Below, piece by piece: positions 23,911-31,043 of a stretch of DNA of 64,000 nt. This DNA is from Actinomycetota bacterium (lineage in GTDB: Bacteria > Actinomycetota > Acidimicrobiia > Acidimicrobiales > JAJPHE01), in assembly GCA_027315345.1 (NCBI GenBank), contig DAHUYE010000098.1:1-64000 (forward strand), read 5' to 3'. The translations under genes were made by a program, and so were the position numbers. The notes under the pieces are model-generated. The model was given only the letters and a program-made list of their open reading frames with translations, was not told the origin of the DNA and did no database searches. Position 1 is the first letter of the stretch, and each line of letters opens with the position of its first letter.

Positions 23911-24488
23911 GGCGTACCTCCTACCAGAGCGCTCAGCGGCACCACCGGGACGCTTACCTCGACCGTGCCGGCCCGCTGGAAGTGAAGGGTCATGACGATG
24001 GTCTGTCCGCTGACCAGGGCGGAGCGGAGGTTTTCCAGCATGACGTGGTCGTGGGCCGGTCGTAGGACGGCTGTCCCGTGGGCGGGTATGACGAGGCGGG
24101 CCAGCGGCATCATCATCCCGCCGTTGCCGTCCTCCATCTCCTGGTGGAGGCCGGCCGACGCCGCCACCGGGGTGGACGCTCCCACCAGGGCGTCGGGCTC
24201 TGCGCCCAGGTTCCTGAAGGTGGCGTAGAAGGCGGCCACGGCCGGGCTGGCCGGGACCGGCACGAACGGATCGATGACCTCGATGTCGCCCACCCGGGCC
24301 GCCACCGTGGCGCCGGCGGCCGCTTCGGAGGTGTCGGCCACGGCCGCGAATGGATGGTCGACGGGACCGGCTCCGGCCCGGTGGCCGGCGGGCCAGACCC
24401 ACTCCAGGACCACCACCGCCGTCAGGATGGCCGGCAGCGCCCCCAGGGCGACCCAGCGCCGGTGGCGCCGCAACGGTTCAAGGCTCAC
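23907..24488 (-). CDS. PCu(A)C periplasmic-type copper chaperone, membrane-anchored
   Basis: A 193-aa protein with one N-terminal membrane helix (about 12-32) and an exported PCu(A)C cupredoxin-like domain, which passes Cu(I) to the CuA/CuB sites of cytochrome oxidase, partly through Sco1. The family motif H-x10-M-x21-H-x-M is exact: His115, Met126, His148, Met150. GTG start overlaps the sigma-factor stop (GTGA), and its stop overlaps the Sco1-fusion start (ATGA). The neighbours sigma factor, Sco1 and CtaG support a copper-insertion role. Confidence 0.93.
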   Translation of the reverse strand: MSLEPLRRHRRWVALGALPAILTAVVVLEWVWPAGHRAGAGPVDHPFAAVADTSEAAAGATVAARVGDIEVIDPFVPVPASPAVAAFYATFRNLGAEPDALVGASTPVAASAGLHQEMEDGNGGMMMPLARLVIPAHGTAVLRPAHDHVMLENLRSALVSGQTIVMTLHFQRAGTVEVSVPVVPLSALVGGTP

Positions 24489-25090
24489 GAACCGTTAGTG
24501 GGCCCAGCCGGCGTTCCGGTTCCCGGGGTCGGCGGAATTTCCCGGCCGGGCCCGTCGGCGGCGGTCAGCCACTCGAGCAGCTGGGCTCGGGCCCGGGCCA
24601 CCCGGGAGCGGACCGTGCCCAGCTCGGTCTCGGCCACCGCCGCCGTCTCCGCGTAGCTCAAGCCGATGATCTGGGTCAGCACGAACGCTTCGCGGCGGTC
24701 GGGGTCCAGGCGGTTGACGAGATCGCCCAGGTCGTGGGCGGGGGCCGGATCGGGCAGGTCCGGGAGGGCGGATCGGCCCCGGGACTCCTCGGCCCGGCGC
24801 CGGCGGACGGCTCGGCCCACCGCCTCGATGCACACCCGCCGGGCGATGGTGAGCAGCCAGGTGGTCACGGCGGAATCTCCCCGGAACCCCCCCAGTGACC
24901 GCCAGGCCCGCAGGAATGTCTCCTGAGTCAGGTCATCGGCATCCTCACCGGGGACCATGTGGGCACAGAACCGGCGCACCGGGGCCTGGGTCTCACTGAG
25001 GAGGATCCGCAGCGCCCTCTGATCACCGGAACGGGCGGCCAGAGCTGCGGCGGTGAGCTCAGCCGGGCTGAGGCGCTGGGGAGCGGTCAA
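24485..25090 (-). CDS. ECF-type RNA polymerase sigma factor
   Basis: A 201-aa group 4 sigma factor. Region 2 includes GEDADDLTQETFLRAWRSLGGFRGDSAVTTWL in two segments, and region 4 has LSYAETAAVAETELGTVRSRVARARAQL. It begins with TTG at 25090, overlapping the suhB-like gene (TTGA), and is followed by PCu(A)C, the zinc-finger/Sco1 fusion and ctaG. The likely target is the copper/oxidase-assembly operon itself, with the fusion protein as anti-sigma factor. A Pro/Gly/Thr-rich C-terminal tail of about 20 residues is present. No target promoter could be identified by eye. Confidence 0.93.
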   Translation of the reverse strand: MTAPQRLSPAELTAAALAARSGDQRALRILLSETQAPVRRFCAHMVPGEDADDLTQETFLRAWRSLGGFRGDSAVTTWLLTIARRVCIEAVGRAVRRRRAEESRGRSALPDLPDPAPAHDLGDLVNRLDPDRREAFVLTQIIGLSYAETAAVAETELGTVRSRVARARAQLLEWLTAADGPGREIPPTPGTGTPAGPTNGS

Positions 25091-25896
25091 TCCTGGGCGC
25101 CGACGTCGGACAGCAGCCGGCGGAAGGCGTCGGCCACGGAGGGGGCGACGGCCAGGACCAGCTGGTCGGTGGGCTCGGGTCCGTGCAGGTCACCCACCAC
25201 CGCCCCGGCCTCCCGGGCGATGAGGCCGCCGGCGGCCCGGTCCCAGTGGTGGGTGCCGCGTTCGAAATAGGCGTCCAGGCGCCCGGCTCCCACCGCGCAG
25301 AGGTCGAGGGCGGCCGAGCCGGTCCGGCGGATGTCGCGCACCCGTCCCAGGATTTCCGACATGGCTGAGCCCTGCACCCGCCGTACGGACGAGTCATAGG
25401 CGAAGCCGGTCCCGACCAGGCTCATGCTGAGGTCAGCGGGTGAATTGACCGACAGGGGACTGGCGTTCAGCCACGAACCCGAACCCAGAAGGCCGGTGAA
25501 GGTCTCGTCCCGGGACGGGTCGTGGACGACGCCCGCCACCACCGTCCCGTCGATCTCGGCTGCGATGGAGACGGCGAAGACCGGTATCCCGTAGACATAA
25601 TTGACCGTCCCGTCCAGGGGGTCGATGACCCATCGGACCCGGCTGGGCCCGGTGCGGTCGCTGCCCTCCTCGGCCAGGATCGAGTCGTCCGGCCGGGACG
25701 CCGTGAGCACCTCCAGGATGAGCTTTTCGCTGGCCCGGTCCAGGTCGGACACCAGGTCGGTCCGGGTGGTCTTGGACTCGACCACGGTCGGACCGGAGCC
25801 CAGCCCGGCGAGGAGCAGTTGCCCGGCCTGCCGGGCCGCCGAGAGCGCCAGGTCGAGCAGCGCCGCCGGGGAAGGTTGGAGGGCGGCGTCGGTCAC
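25087..25896 (-). CDS. Inositol monophosphatase family protein
   Basis: A Mg-dependent, Li-sensitive-type phosphatase of the IMPase/FIG superfamily, 269 aa. Metal-binding motifs are AEEG (Glu), [15 protein letters not shown] (Asp-Asp) and [15 protein letters not shown]. In actinobacteria such enzymes make inositol for phosphatidylinositol and mycothiol or act as histidinol or fructose bisphosphatases, so substrate is open. It is first in the minus-strand operon; TAAACC 6 nt before the GTG start may be a leaderless -10. Its link to the copper genes is by overlap only. Confidence 0.9.
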   Translation of the reverse strand: MTDAALQPSPAALLDLALSAARQAGQLLLAGLGSGPTVVESKTTRTDLVSDLDRASEKLILEVLTASRPDDSILAEEGSDRTGPSRVRWVIDPLDGTVNYVYGIPVFAVSIAAEIDGTVVAGVVHDPSRDETFTGLLGSGSWLNASPLSVNSPADLSMSLVGTGFAYDSSVRRVQGSAMSEILGRVRDIRRTGSAALDLCAVGAGRLDAYFERGTHHWDRAAGGLIAREAGAVVGDLHGPEPTDQLVLAVAPSVADAFRRLLSDVGAQD

Positions 25897-25965
25897 CGGG
25901 ACGGTTTAGCCGGTGGGGAGACCGGGGCCGGAATCGGCCCGGACCGGGCCCTCCTCGGAGGTGGC

Positions 25966-25971
25966 TAGGTT
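25966..25971 (+). promoter_or_regulatory. -10 element (TAGGTT) for a leaderless threonine aldolase transcript
   Basis: TAGGTT ends 8 nt before the ATG at 25980, without an RBS. Confidence 0.4.
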
Positions 25972-25979
25972 CCTGGCCC

Positions 25980-27005
25980 ATGCCCGACCGCCCCGTCGAT
26001 CTGCGCTCGGACACCGTGACCCGTCCGACGCCGGCCATGCGCCGGGCCATGGCCGAGGCCGAAGTCGGCGACGACGTCTACGGGGAGGACCCCACCGTCA
26101 GGCGGCTGGAGGAGGTCTTCGCCCAGCGGCTGTCCAAGGACGCCGCCCTCTTCGTCCCGTCGGGGACCATGGCCAACCAGATCGCCCTGCGGTTGCTGGC
26201 CCCGCCCGCATCGGTGGTCATAGCCGGGCGTCGCCAGCACGTGGTGGCCTACGAGAACGGCGCCGGCGCCCGCAACGCCGGGGTGCAGTTCCACCCCCTT
26301 CCGGACGATGACGGCCGCCTGCGGGCGGCCGACGTGGCGTGGGTGGTGGCCGCCGCCGCCCATCACATGCCCCGGCCCAGCCTGGTCTGCGTGGAGAACA
26401 CCCACATGCCCGCCGACGGAGCGCCGTGGTCCCTGGAAGCTTTGGATGAGGTGGTGGAGGCGGCGGAGGGTCTGGCCGTCCACATGGATGGCGCCCGTCT
26501 CTTCAACGCCTCGGTGGCCACCGGGATCGCCCCCGGCGCCTATGCCGATCGGGCCACCACCGTCATGTGCTGTCTGTCCAAGGGCCTGTGTGCCCCGGTG
26601 GGATCCTTGCTGGCCGGACCCTCCGATCTCATGGCCGAGGCCCGGTCGCTGCGCTCCGGACTGGGCGGGGGCATGCGCCAGGCCGGGATCCTGGCCGCCG
26701 CCGGCCTGGTCGCCCTGGAGTCGATGGTGGATCGCCTGGCCGAGGATCATGACCGGGCCCGGCGCCTGGCCGAGGCGGTGGGGGAGCGCTGGCCCGATTC
26801 CGGCTGCCGCCCGGAGCGGATCCTCACCAACGTGGTCACCTTCCGCCACAACGCGCCAGGCTCGGTGATCGACCACCTGGCCCGGGACGGGGTCCTGGCC
26901 GGGACCATCGCCCCCGGGGTGGTCCGCCTGGTCACCCACCACGATGTCGATGACCAGGACGTAGCCCGAGCCATGAAGGCGCTAGCGCTAGCCGGCGCCC
27001 CCTGA
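25980..27005 (+). CDS. ltaE: Low-specificity L-threonine aldolase
   Basis: A fold-type I PLP enzyme (341 aa) that splits threonine or allo-threonine to glycine and acetaldehyde. It begins [19 protein letters not shown] and [13 protein letters not shown], the hallmark start. [26 protein letters not shown] and the PLP lysine in [12 protein letters not shown] follow. The C-terminal domain is complete. It is divergent from the inositol phosphatase gene. Beta-eliminating lyases share the fold, but the N-terminal motif favours the aldolase. Confidence 0.92.
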   Translation: MPDRPVDLRSDTVTRPTPAMRRAMAEAEVGDDVYGEDPTVRRLEEVFAQRLSKDAALFVPSGTMANQIALRLLAPPASVVIAGRRQHVVAYENGAGARNAGVQFHPLPDDDGRLRAADVAWVVAAAAHHMPRPSLVCVENTHMPADGAPWSLEALDEVVEAAEGLAVHMDGARLFNASVATGIAPGAYADRATTVMCCLSKGLCAPVGSLLAGPSDLMAEARSLRSGLGGGMRQAGILAAAGLVALESMVDRLAEDHDRARRLAEAVGERWPDSGCRPERILTNVVTFRHNAPGSVIDHLARDGVLAGTIAPGVVRLVTHHDVDDQDVARAMKALALAGAP

Positions 27006-27040
27006 AGCGCTGGTTCACAGAGCGCCGGCCGGCGCCGCCG

Positions 27041-27046
27041 TACGCT
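27041..27046 (+). promoter_or_regulatory. -10 element (TACGCT) for the leaderless deacetylase-nudix-dinB operon
   Basis: TACGCT ends 7 nt before the GTG at 27054, without an RBS. Confidence 0.5.
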
Positions 27047-27053
27047 TCGGACC

Positions 27054-27758
27054 GTGGCTGACTTGGTGGAGGAGACGCCGGGATGCGTGCTGGCCGTCTA
27101 CGCCCATCCCGATGACGCCGACGTGGCCTGCGGGGGGACGCTGGCCCGCTGGGCCGCCGCCGGCGCCGCCGTCCACGTCCTGGTCTGCACCACCGGGGAC
27201 AAAGGCAGCTCCGACCCGTCAACCGATCCGGCCGCCCTGGCCGAGCAGCGGGCCGGTGAGATGCGCGAGGCGGCCGGGGTGCTCGGCGTGGAGGGGCACC
27301 GCCTGGGCCATGCCGACGGGGAGCTCTACGACCAGAGGCTGCTGACCGGCCAGATAGTCGGCGCCATCCGCTCCGTGCGACCCGACACGGTGATCTGCCC
27401 GGACCCCACCGCGGTGTTCTTCGGCGAGCACTACTTCAACCACCGGGACCACCGGGCCGTGGGCTGGGCCACTCTCGACGCCGTGGCCCCGGCCGCGTCC
27501 CAGCCCCATTACTTCCCCGAGGCTGGTCCGCCCCACCTGGTCTCGACCGTGCTCATGACCGGCACCATCGCTCCCGAGGTCTGGGTCGACGTCTCCTCCA
27601 GCCTGGAGCTCAAGACCAAAGCCATCCTCTGTCACAAGAGCCAGCTGGGGGAGGGCACGGAGTGGTTCCGCAACGTCGTCAGGCAGCGGGCCGAGGAGGG
27701 TGGGCGCCAGGCCGGCGTCAAACACGCCGAGGGGTTCCGACGGCTCCGCCTGGCGTGA
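27054..27758 (+). CDS. PIG-L/LmbE-family deacetylase
   Basis: A zinc-dependent N-acetyl-sugar deacetylase-like protein, 234 aa. Zinc ligands lie in YAHPDDADVACGG and in HRDHRAVG. The family includes MshB and Mca of mycothiol metabolism and many enzymes of unknown substrate. The chain is shorter than MshB (about 300 aa), so it is not confidently MshB. It heads an overlapping run of four genes: deacetylase, Nudix hydrolase, dinB, oxidoreductase. Confidence 0.88.
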   Translation: MADLVEETPGCVLAVYAHPDDADVACGGTLARWAAAGAAVHVLVCTTGDKGSSDPSTDPAALAEQRAGEMREAAGVLGVEGHRLGHADGELYDQRLLTGQIVGAIRSVRPDTVICPDPTAVFFGEHYFNHRDHRAVGWATLDAVAPAASQPHYFPEAGPPHLVSTVLMTGTIAPEVWVDVSSSLELKTKAILCHKSQLGEGTEWFRNVVRQRAEEGGRQAGVKHAEGFRRLRLA

Positions 27759-28252
27759 GGAAGTGGCTGGTGGCCGGCGGTCTGCTGGAGGGGCCGGAGG
27801 GAATCCTGCTGGTGCAGAACCGGCGCCGGGATGGCTCCCTGGACTGGTCCCCGCCGGGTGGCGTCATCGAGGTGGACGAAGGAGAGTCGCTCACCGACGG
27901 TCTCACTCGCGAGGTCCTGGAGGAGACCGGTCTTTACGTAACCGCCTGGTCCGGGCCCGTCTACCGGGTGGAGGCGGTGGCGCCCGAGGCCGGCTGGCAC
28001 CTGCGGGCCGAGGTCCACCTGGCCACCTCCTTCAGCGGCCAACTGAGTCCGGGTGATCCGGACGGGATCGTGGTCGACGCCCGCTTCGTCGATCCGTCGG
28101 GCTGCGCCGAGCATCTGGAGTCCAACCACGCCTGGGTGCGCGAGCCGCTGGGGGCCTGGCTGACGGAACGTTGGGTCGATGTGCGCAGCTACCGGTACAC
28201 GGTCAGCGGCCCGGGGGCCGGCGCCTACAAGGTCATTCTCGAAACGTCATGA
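27755..28252 (+). CDS. Nudix hydrolase
   Basis: A 165-aa Nudix protein that would hydrolyse a nucleoside diphosphate linked to another moiety. The Nudix helix region is SLTDGLTREVLEETGL with the metal-binding REVLEE core. The loop before it (PPGGVIEVDEGES) appears two residues longer than the G-x5-E spacing. The GTG at 27755 overlaps the deacetylase stop (GTGA) and is preferred to the upstream frame extension, which shadows the deacetylase. Adjacency to dinB would suit pool cleansing, but that is conjecture. Confidence 0.88.
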   Translation: MRKWLVAGGLLEGPEGILLVQNRRRDGSLDWSPPGGVIEVDEGESLTDGLTREVLEETGLYVTAWSGPVYRVEAVAPEAGWHLRAEVHLATSFSGQLSPGDPDGIVVDARFVDPSGCAEHLESNHAWVREPLGAWLTERWVDVRSYRYTVSGPGAGAYKVILETS

Positions 28253-29529
28253 CCGACTCGGCGCCGACCCTTCCGGCCCAGCCGACCATCCTGCACGTGG
28301 ACATGGACGCCTTCTATGTCTCGGTGGAGATCAAGAAGGATCCGACCCTGGCCGGCCGGCCGGTCATCGTGGGCGGAACCGGAAACCGCGGCGTAGTGGC
28401 GTCGTGTTCCTATGAGGCCCGCGCCTTCGGGATCCACTCGGCCATGCCCACGGCCCGGGCCCGGCGGCTCTGCCCTCAGGCGGTGTTCCTGCCCGGGCAT
28501 TTCGATGACTACCAGGAGGCCAGTTCCGCCATCCACCGCATCTTTCTTTCCTTCACCCCTCTGGTGGAGGGCATCGCCCTGGACGAGGCCTTCCTCGATG
28601 TGTCCGGGGCCCGGCGTCTGTTCGGTACCGGGCCCGAGGTGGCGGCCCGGATCCGCCAGGACGTGCGCCAGACGGTAGGCATCGAGTGCTCGGTGGGAGT
28701 GGCCCGCACCAAGCTGATGGCCAAGCTGGCCTCCAAGGAGGCCAAGCCGAGGCCGTCCCCGTCCGGGCCCCAGCCTGGTCCGGGGGTGTTCGTGGTCCTC
28801 CCCGAGGAGGAGCTGGGCTTCCTCCACCCCAAGCCGGTGCGGGCCCTGTGGGGAGTGGGCCCGGCCACCGCCGCCCGCCTGACCCGCATGGGGATCTCCA
28901 CCGTGGGCGATCTGGCCCGGGCGCCCCTGGAGTCGCTGGTCGGCTCACTCGGCCAGGCGGCCGGCCGCCATCTCCACGAGCTGGCCTGGGGCCGGGACCC
29001 CCGGCGGGTGGAACCGAGCCGGCCGACCAAGTCCATCGGTCACGAGGAGACCTACGCCAAGGACCACTACCGGGCCGAGACCCTGGCCGTGGAGGTGATC
29101 CGCATGGCCGACGCCGTGGCCGGCCGGCTCCGCCATGCGTCTCTCGAAGCCAGGACAGTGACGCTGAAGGTCCGCTTCGGGGACTTCTCCACCATCACCC
29201 GGTCGCGCACCGAAACGGCCGGCTTCTCCACCGCCCAGGTGATCAGCCGGATCGCCCTCGCTCTGCTCGAGGAGGTCGATGTGTCGGCCGGCGTCCGCCT
29301 CCTGGGGGTGAGCGCGTCGGGTCTGGCTGACGCCGGCGCCGAGCAGCTGTCCCTGGACGACCTGACCGGGCCGGGCTCGGACGACGCCGGATGGAAGGCG
29401 GCCACCGGGGCCATCGATGACATCCGCCGCCGGTTCGGGGACCGGGCCGTCGGCCCGGCCGCACTGGCCGGCGCTGACGGCGTCCGGGTCAAGCGGATCG
29501 GCGACACCCAATGGGGCCCTGGCACGTGA
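28249..29529 (+). CDS. dinB: DNA polymerase IV (Y-family)
   Basis: An error-prone translesion polymerase, 426 aa. Catalytic carboxylates are in ILHVDMDAFYVSVE and in ALDEAFLDVSG, with the steric segment SCSYEARAFGIHSAMP. Helix-hairpin-helix (MGISTVGDLARAPLESL) and little-finger (SIGHEETYAKD) domains follow. The C-terminal beta-clamp motif is not obvious; QLSLDDL (near 385) resembles QLxLF-type clamp binders. The ATG overlaps the Nudix stop (ATGA). No LexA box was seen upstream of the operon, so it may not be SOS-regulated. Confidence 0.95.
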   Translation: MTDSAPTLPAQPTILHVDMDAFYVSVEIKKDPTLAGRPVIVGGTGNRGVVASCSYEARAFGIHSAMPTARARRLCPQAVFLPGHFDDYQEASSAIHRIFLSFTPLVEGIALDEAFLDVSGARRLFGTGPEVAARIRQDVRQTVGIECSVGVARTKLMAKLASKEAKPRPSPSGPQPGPGVFVVLPEEELGFLHPKPVRALWGVGPATAARLTRMGISTVGDLARAPLESLVGSLGQAAGRHLHELAWGRDPRRVEPSRPTKSIGHEETYAKDHYRAETLAVEVIRMADAVAGRLRHASLEARTVTLKVRFGDFSTITRSRTETAGFSTAQVISRIALALLEEVDVSAGVRLLGVSASGLADAGAEQLSLDDLTGPGSDDAGWKAATGAIDDIRRRFGDRAVGPAALAGADGVRVKRIGDTQWGPGT

Positions 29530-30578
29530 ACCTCTCCATCATCGGGTGCGGGTTCATCGGGGCGACCCACTCGCATGCCCTGCGGGCGTTACGCCGGGCC
29601 GGGCACACCGACGCGGTGGTGGCCACCACCTGGGATCTGGATCCGGCCCGGGCCCGCCGCTTCGCCTCCGCCCATGTGGGGTGCCGGCCGGCCGCCGATC
29701 TGGACGAGGCCCTCGACGGGGTCGACGCGGTGTGGGTCTGCACGCCGACCAGTTCCCACCTGGAGGTGGTGGAGGCGGCGGCGGCCCGCCGGCTGGCCGT
29801 GTTCTGTGAAAAGCCCCTGGCCACCGACCTGGCCGGAGCGGAACGCCTGGCCGGCGTCCTGGAGGCGACCGGGGTGCCGAGCCAGGTGGGCCTGGTCCTG
29901 CGCCATGCCCCCGTCTTCCTCCGGCTCAAGGAGGCGCTGGGCGAGCCCGGCTTCGGCCGGCCTATGGCCGCCGTGCTGCGGGACGACCAGTTCTTCCCCA
30001 TCCAGGGCCAGTACGCCTCCACCTGGCGGGCCGACGTGGAGGTGGCCGGGGGCGGGGCGCTCATCGAGCACTCCATCCACGATCTGGACGTGCTGGCCTG
30101 GTTGCTGGGCGAGGTGGTGGAGGTGGAGGCGGGGACGGCCAACTTTGCCGGCCACCCCGGCATCGAGGATGTGGCCTCCGCCCGCCTCACCCACCGTTCC
30201 GGGGCCGTATCCACCTTGATCAGCCTGTGGCACCGAATCCTGTCCCGGCCGTCGGGGCGGCGGCTGGAGGTGTTCTGTGAGGACCGCCTGCTCTGGCTGG
30301 AAGAGGACCAGGTCGGTCCTCTTCACGTGGAGTGGTCGGACGGGTCGGAACGCCGGGGGCCGGTGCCCGCCTTCGGCCAGCTGGCTGCCTCCCTGCCAGT
30401 GCGGGCCGATTGGCAGGAGTCCCTGGCCGTCTACGCCTCCGCCGACCTGGCCTTCCTGCGGGCGGTGGAGGAGGGACGCCCTCCGAGCCCGGCCGTGTCC
30501 GAGGCCCTGGTGGCCCACCGGCTGGTAGACGCCATCTACCGCTCATCCTCGACGGGTCGAAAGGTCGCGTTGAGGTGA
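29526..30578 (+). CDS. Gfo/Idh/MocA-family oxidoreductase
   Basis: An NAD(P)-dependent sugar or inositol dehydrogenase-like protein, 350 aa. It has the Rossmann motif IIGCGFIGATHSHAL, the conserved EKPLATDL motif (catalytic Lys) and the C-terminal domain segment GGGALIEHSIHDLDVLAWLLGE with the active-site His/Asp. GTG start overlaps the dinB stop (GTGA); the ATG at 29511 would lie within dinB. The substrate is unknown. Functional connection with dinB is unclear. Confidence 0.9.
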   Translation: MNLSIIGCGFIGATHSHALRALRRAGHTDAVVATTWDLDPARARRFASAHVGCRPAADLDEALDGVDAVWVCTPTSSHLEVVEAAAARRLAVFCEKPLATDLAGAERLAGVLEATGVPSQVGLVLRHAPVFLRLKEALGEPGFGRPMAAVLRDDQFFPIQGQYASTWRADVEVAGGGALIEHSIHDLDVLAWLLGEVVEVEAGTANFAGHPGIEDVASARLTHRSGAVSTLISLWHRILSRPSGRRLEVFCEDRLLWLEEDQVGPLHVEWSDGSERRGPVPAFGQLAASLPVRADWQESLAVYASADLAFLRAVEEGRPPSPAVSEALVAHRLVDAIYRSSSTGRKVALR

Positions 30579-30656
30579 TCCCTCAGGTGCGCGAAGATGA
30601 TGTCCGGGCGGTGAGGCCGTCCGGTTGTACAGGTCCGGCCCGAGAGGGTGGGGAAG

Positions 30657-31028
30657 ATGCCGCTTTCTGAAGACGAAGAACGCATCATCCACGAGATCGA
30701 GCAGAGTTTCTATGAGAACGACCCGGACTTCTACAAGCGCGCGTCGGAGGAGACCCTCTACCGCCACGCCGGGCGTAACTGCAAGTGGGCCCTGGCCGGC
30801 TTCGTGGCCGGGCTGGCCGTGCTGGTCGTCTCCTTCGCCTCCTCGGTCTGGTTGGGCTTTCTCGGCTTTCTGATCATGCTGAGTTGTGCGGTGGTGTTCG
30901 AGTCGAACGCCAGGAAGATGGGACGCGCCGGCTGGCAGGAGGTCTCCGACTCGGTGCGGGCCAAGGGCATCCGGGACTCGCTGAACGAGACCAAGCGCAA
31001 GATGAACGAGCGCTTCAAGCGCAACTGA
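30657..31028 (+). CDS. DUF3040 membrane protein
   Basis: A 123-aa actinobacterial protein of family DUF3040, recognised by MPLSEDEERIIHEIEQSFYENDPDF. Two membrane helices (about 44-60 and 64-82) follow and the C-terminal tail is basic (NETKRKMNERFKRN). RBS GAGAGGG supports the ATG at 30657 over a GTG at 30648. Function is unknown. It is convergent with the transglutaminase operon. Confidence 0.88.
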   Translation: MPLSEDEERIIHEIEQSFYENDPDFYKRASEETLYRHAGRNCKWALAGFVAGLAVLVVSFASSVWLGFLGFLIMLSCAVVFESNARKMGRAGWQEVSDSVRAKGIRDSLNETKRKMNERFKRN

Positions 31029-31043
31029 GCCCCGACCCGGGAC

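Noticed and set aside
23911-24402. N-terminal extension of the Sco1-fusion frame
   Set aside because: It overlaps the PCu(A)C gene and is Arg/Gly/Pro filler; the ATG at 23910 has a strong RBS and an exact overlap.
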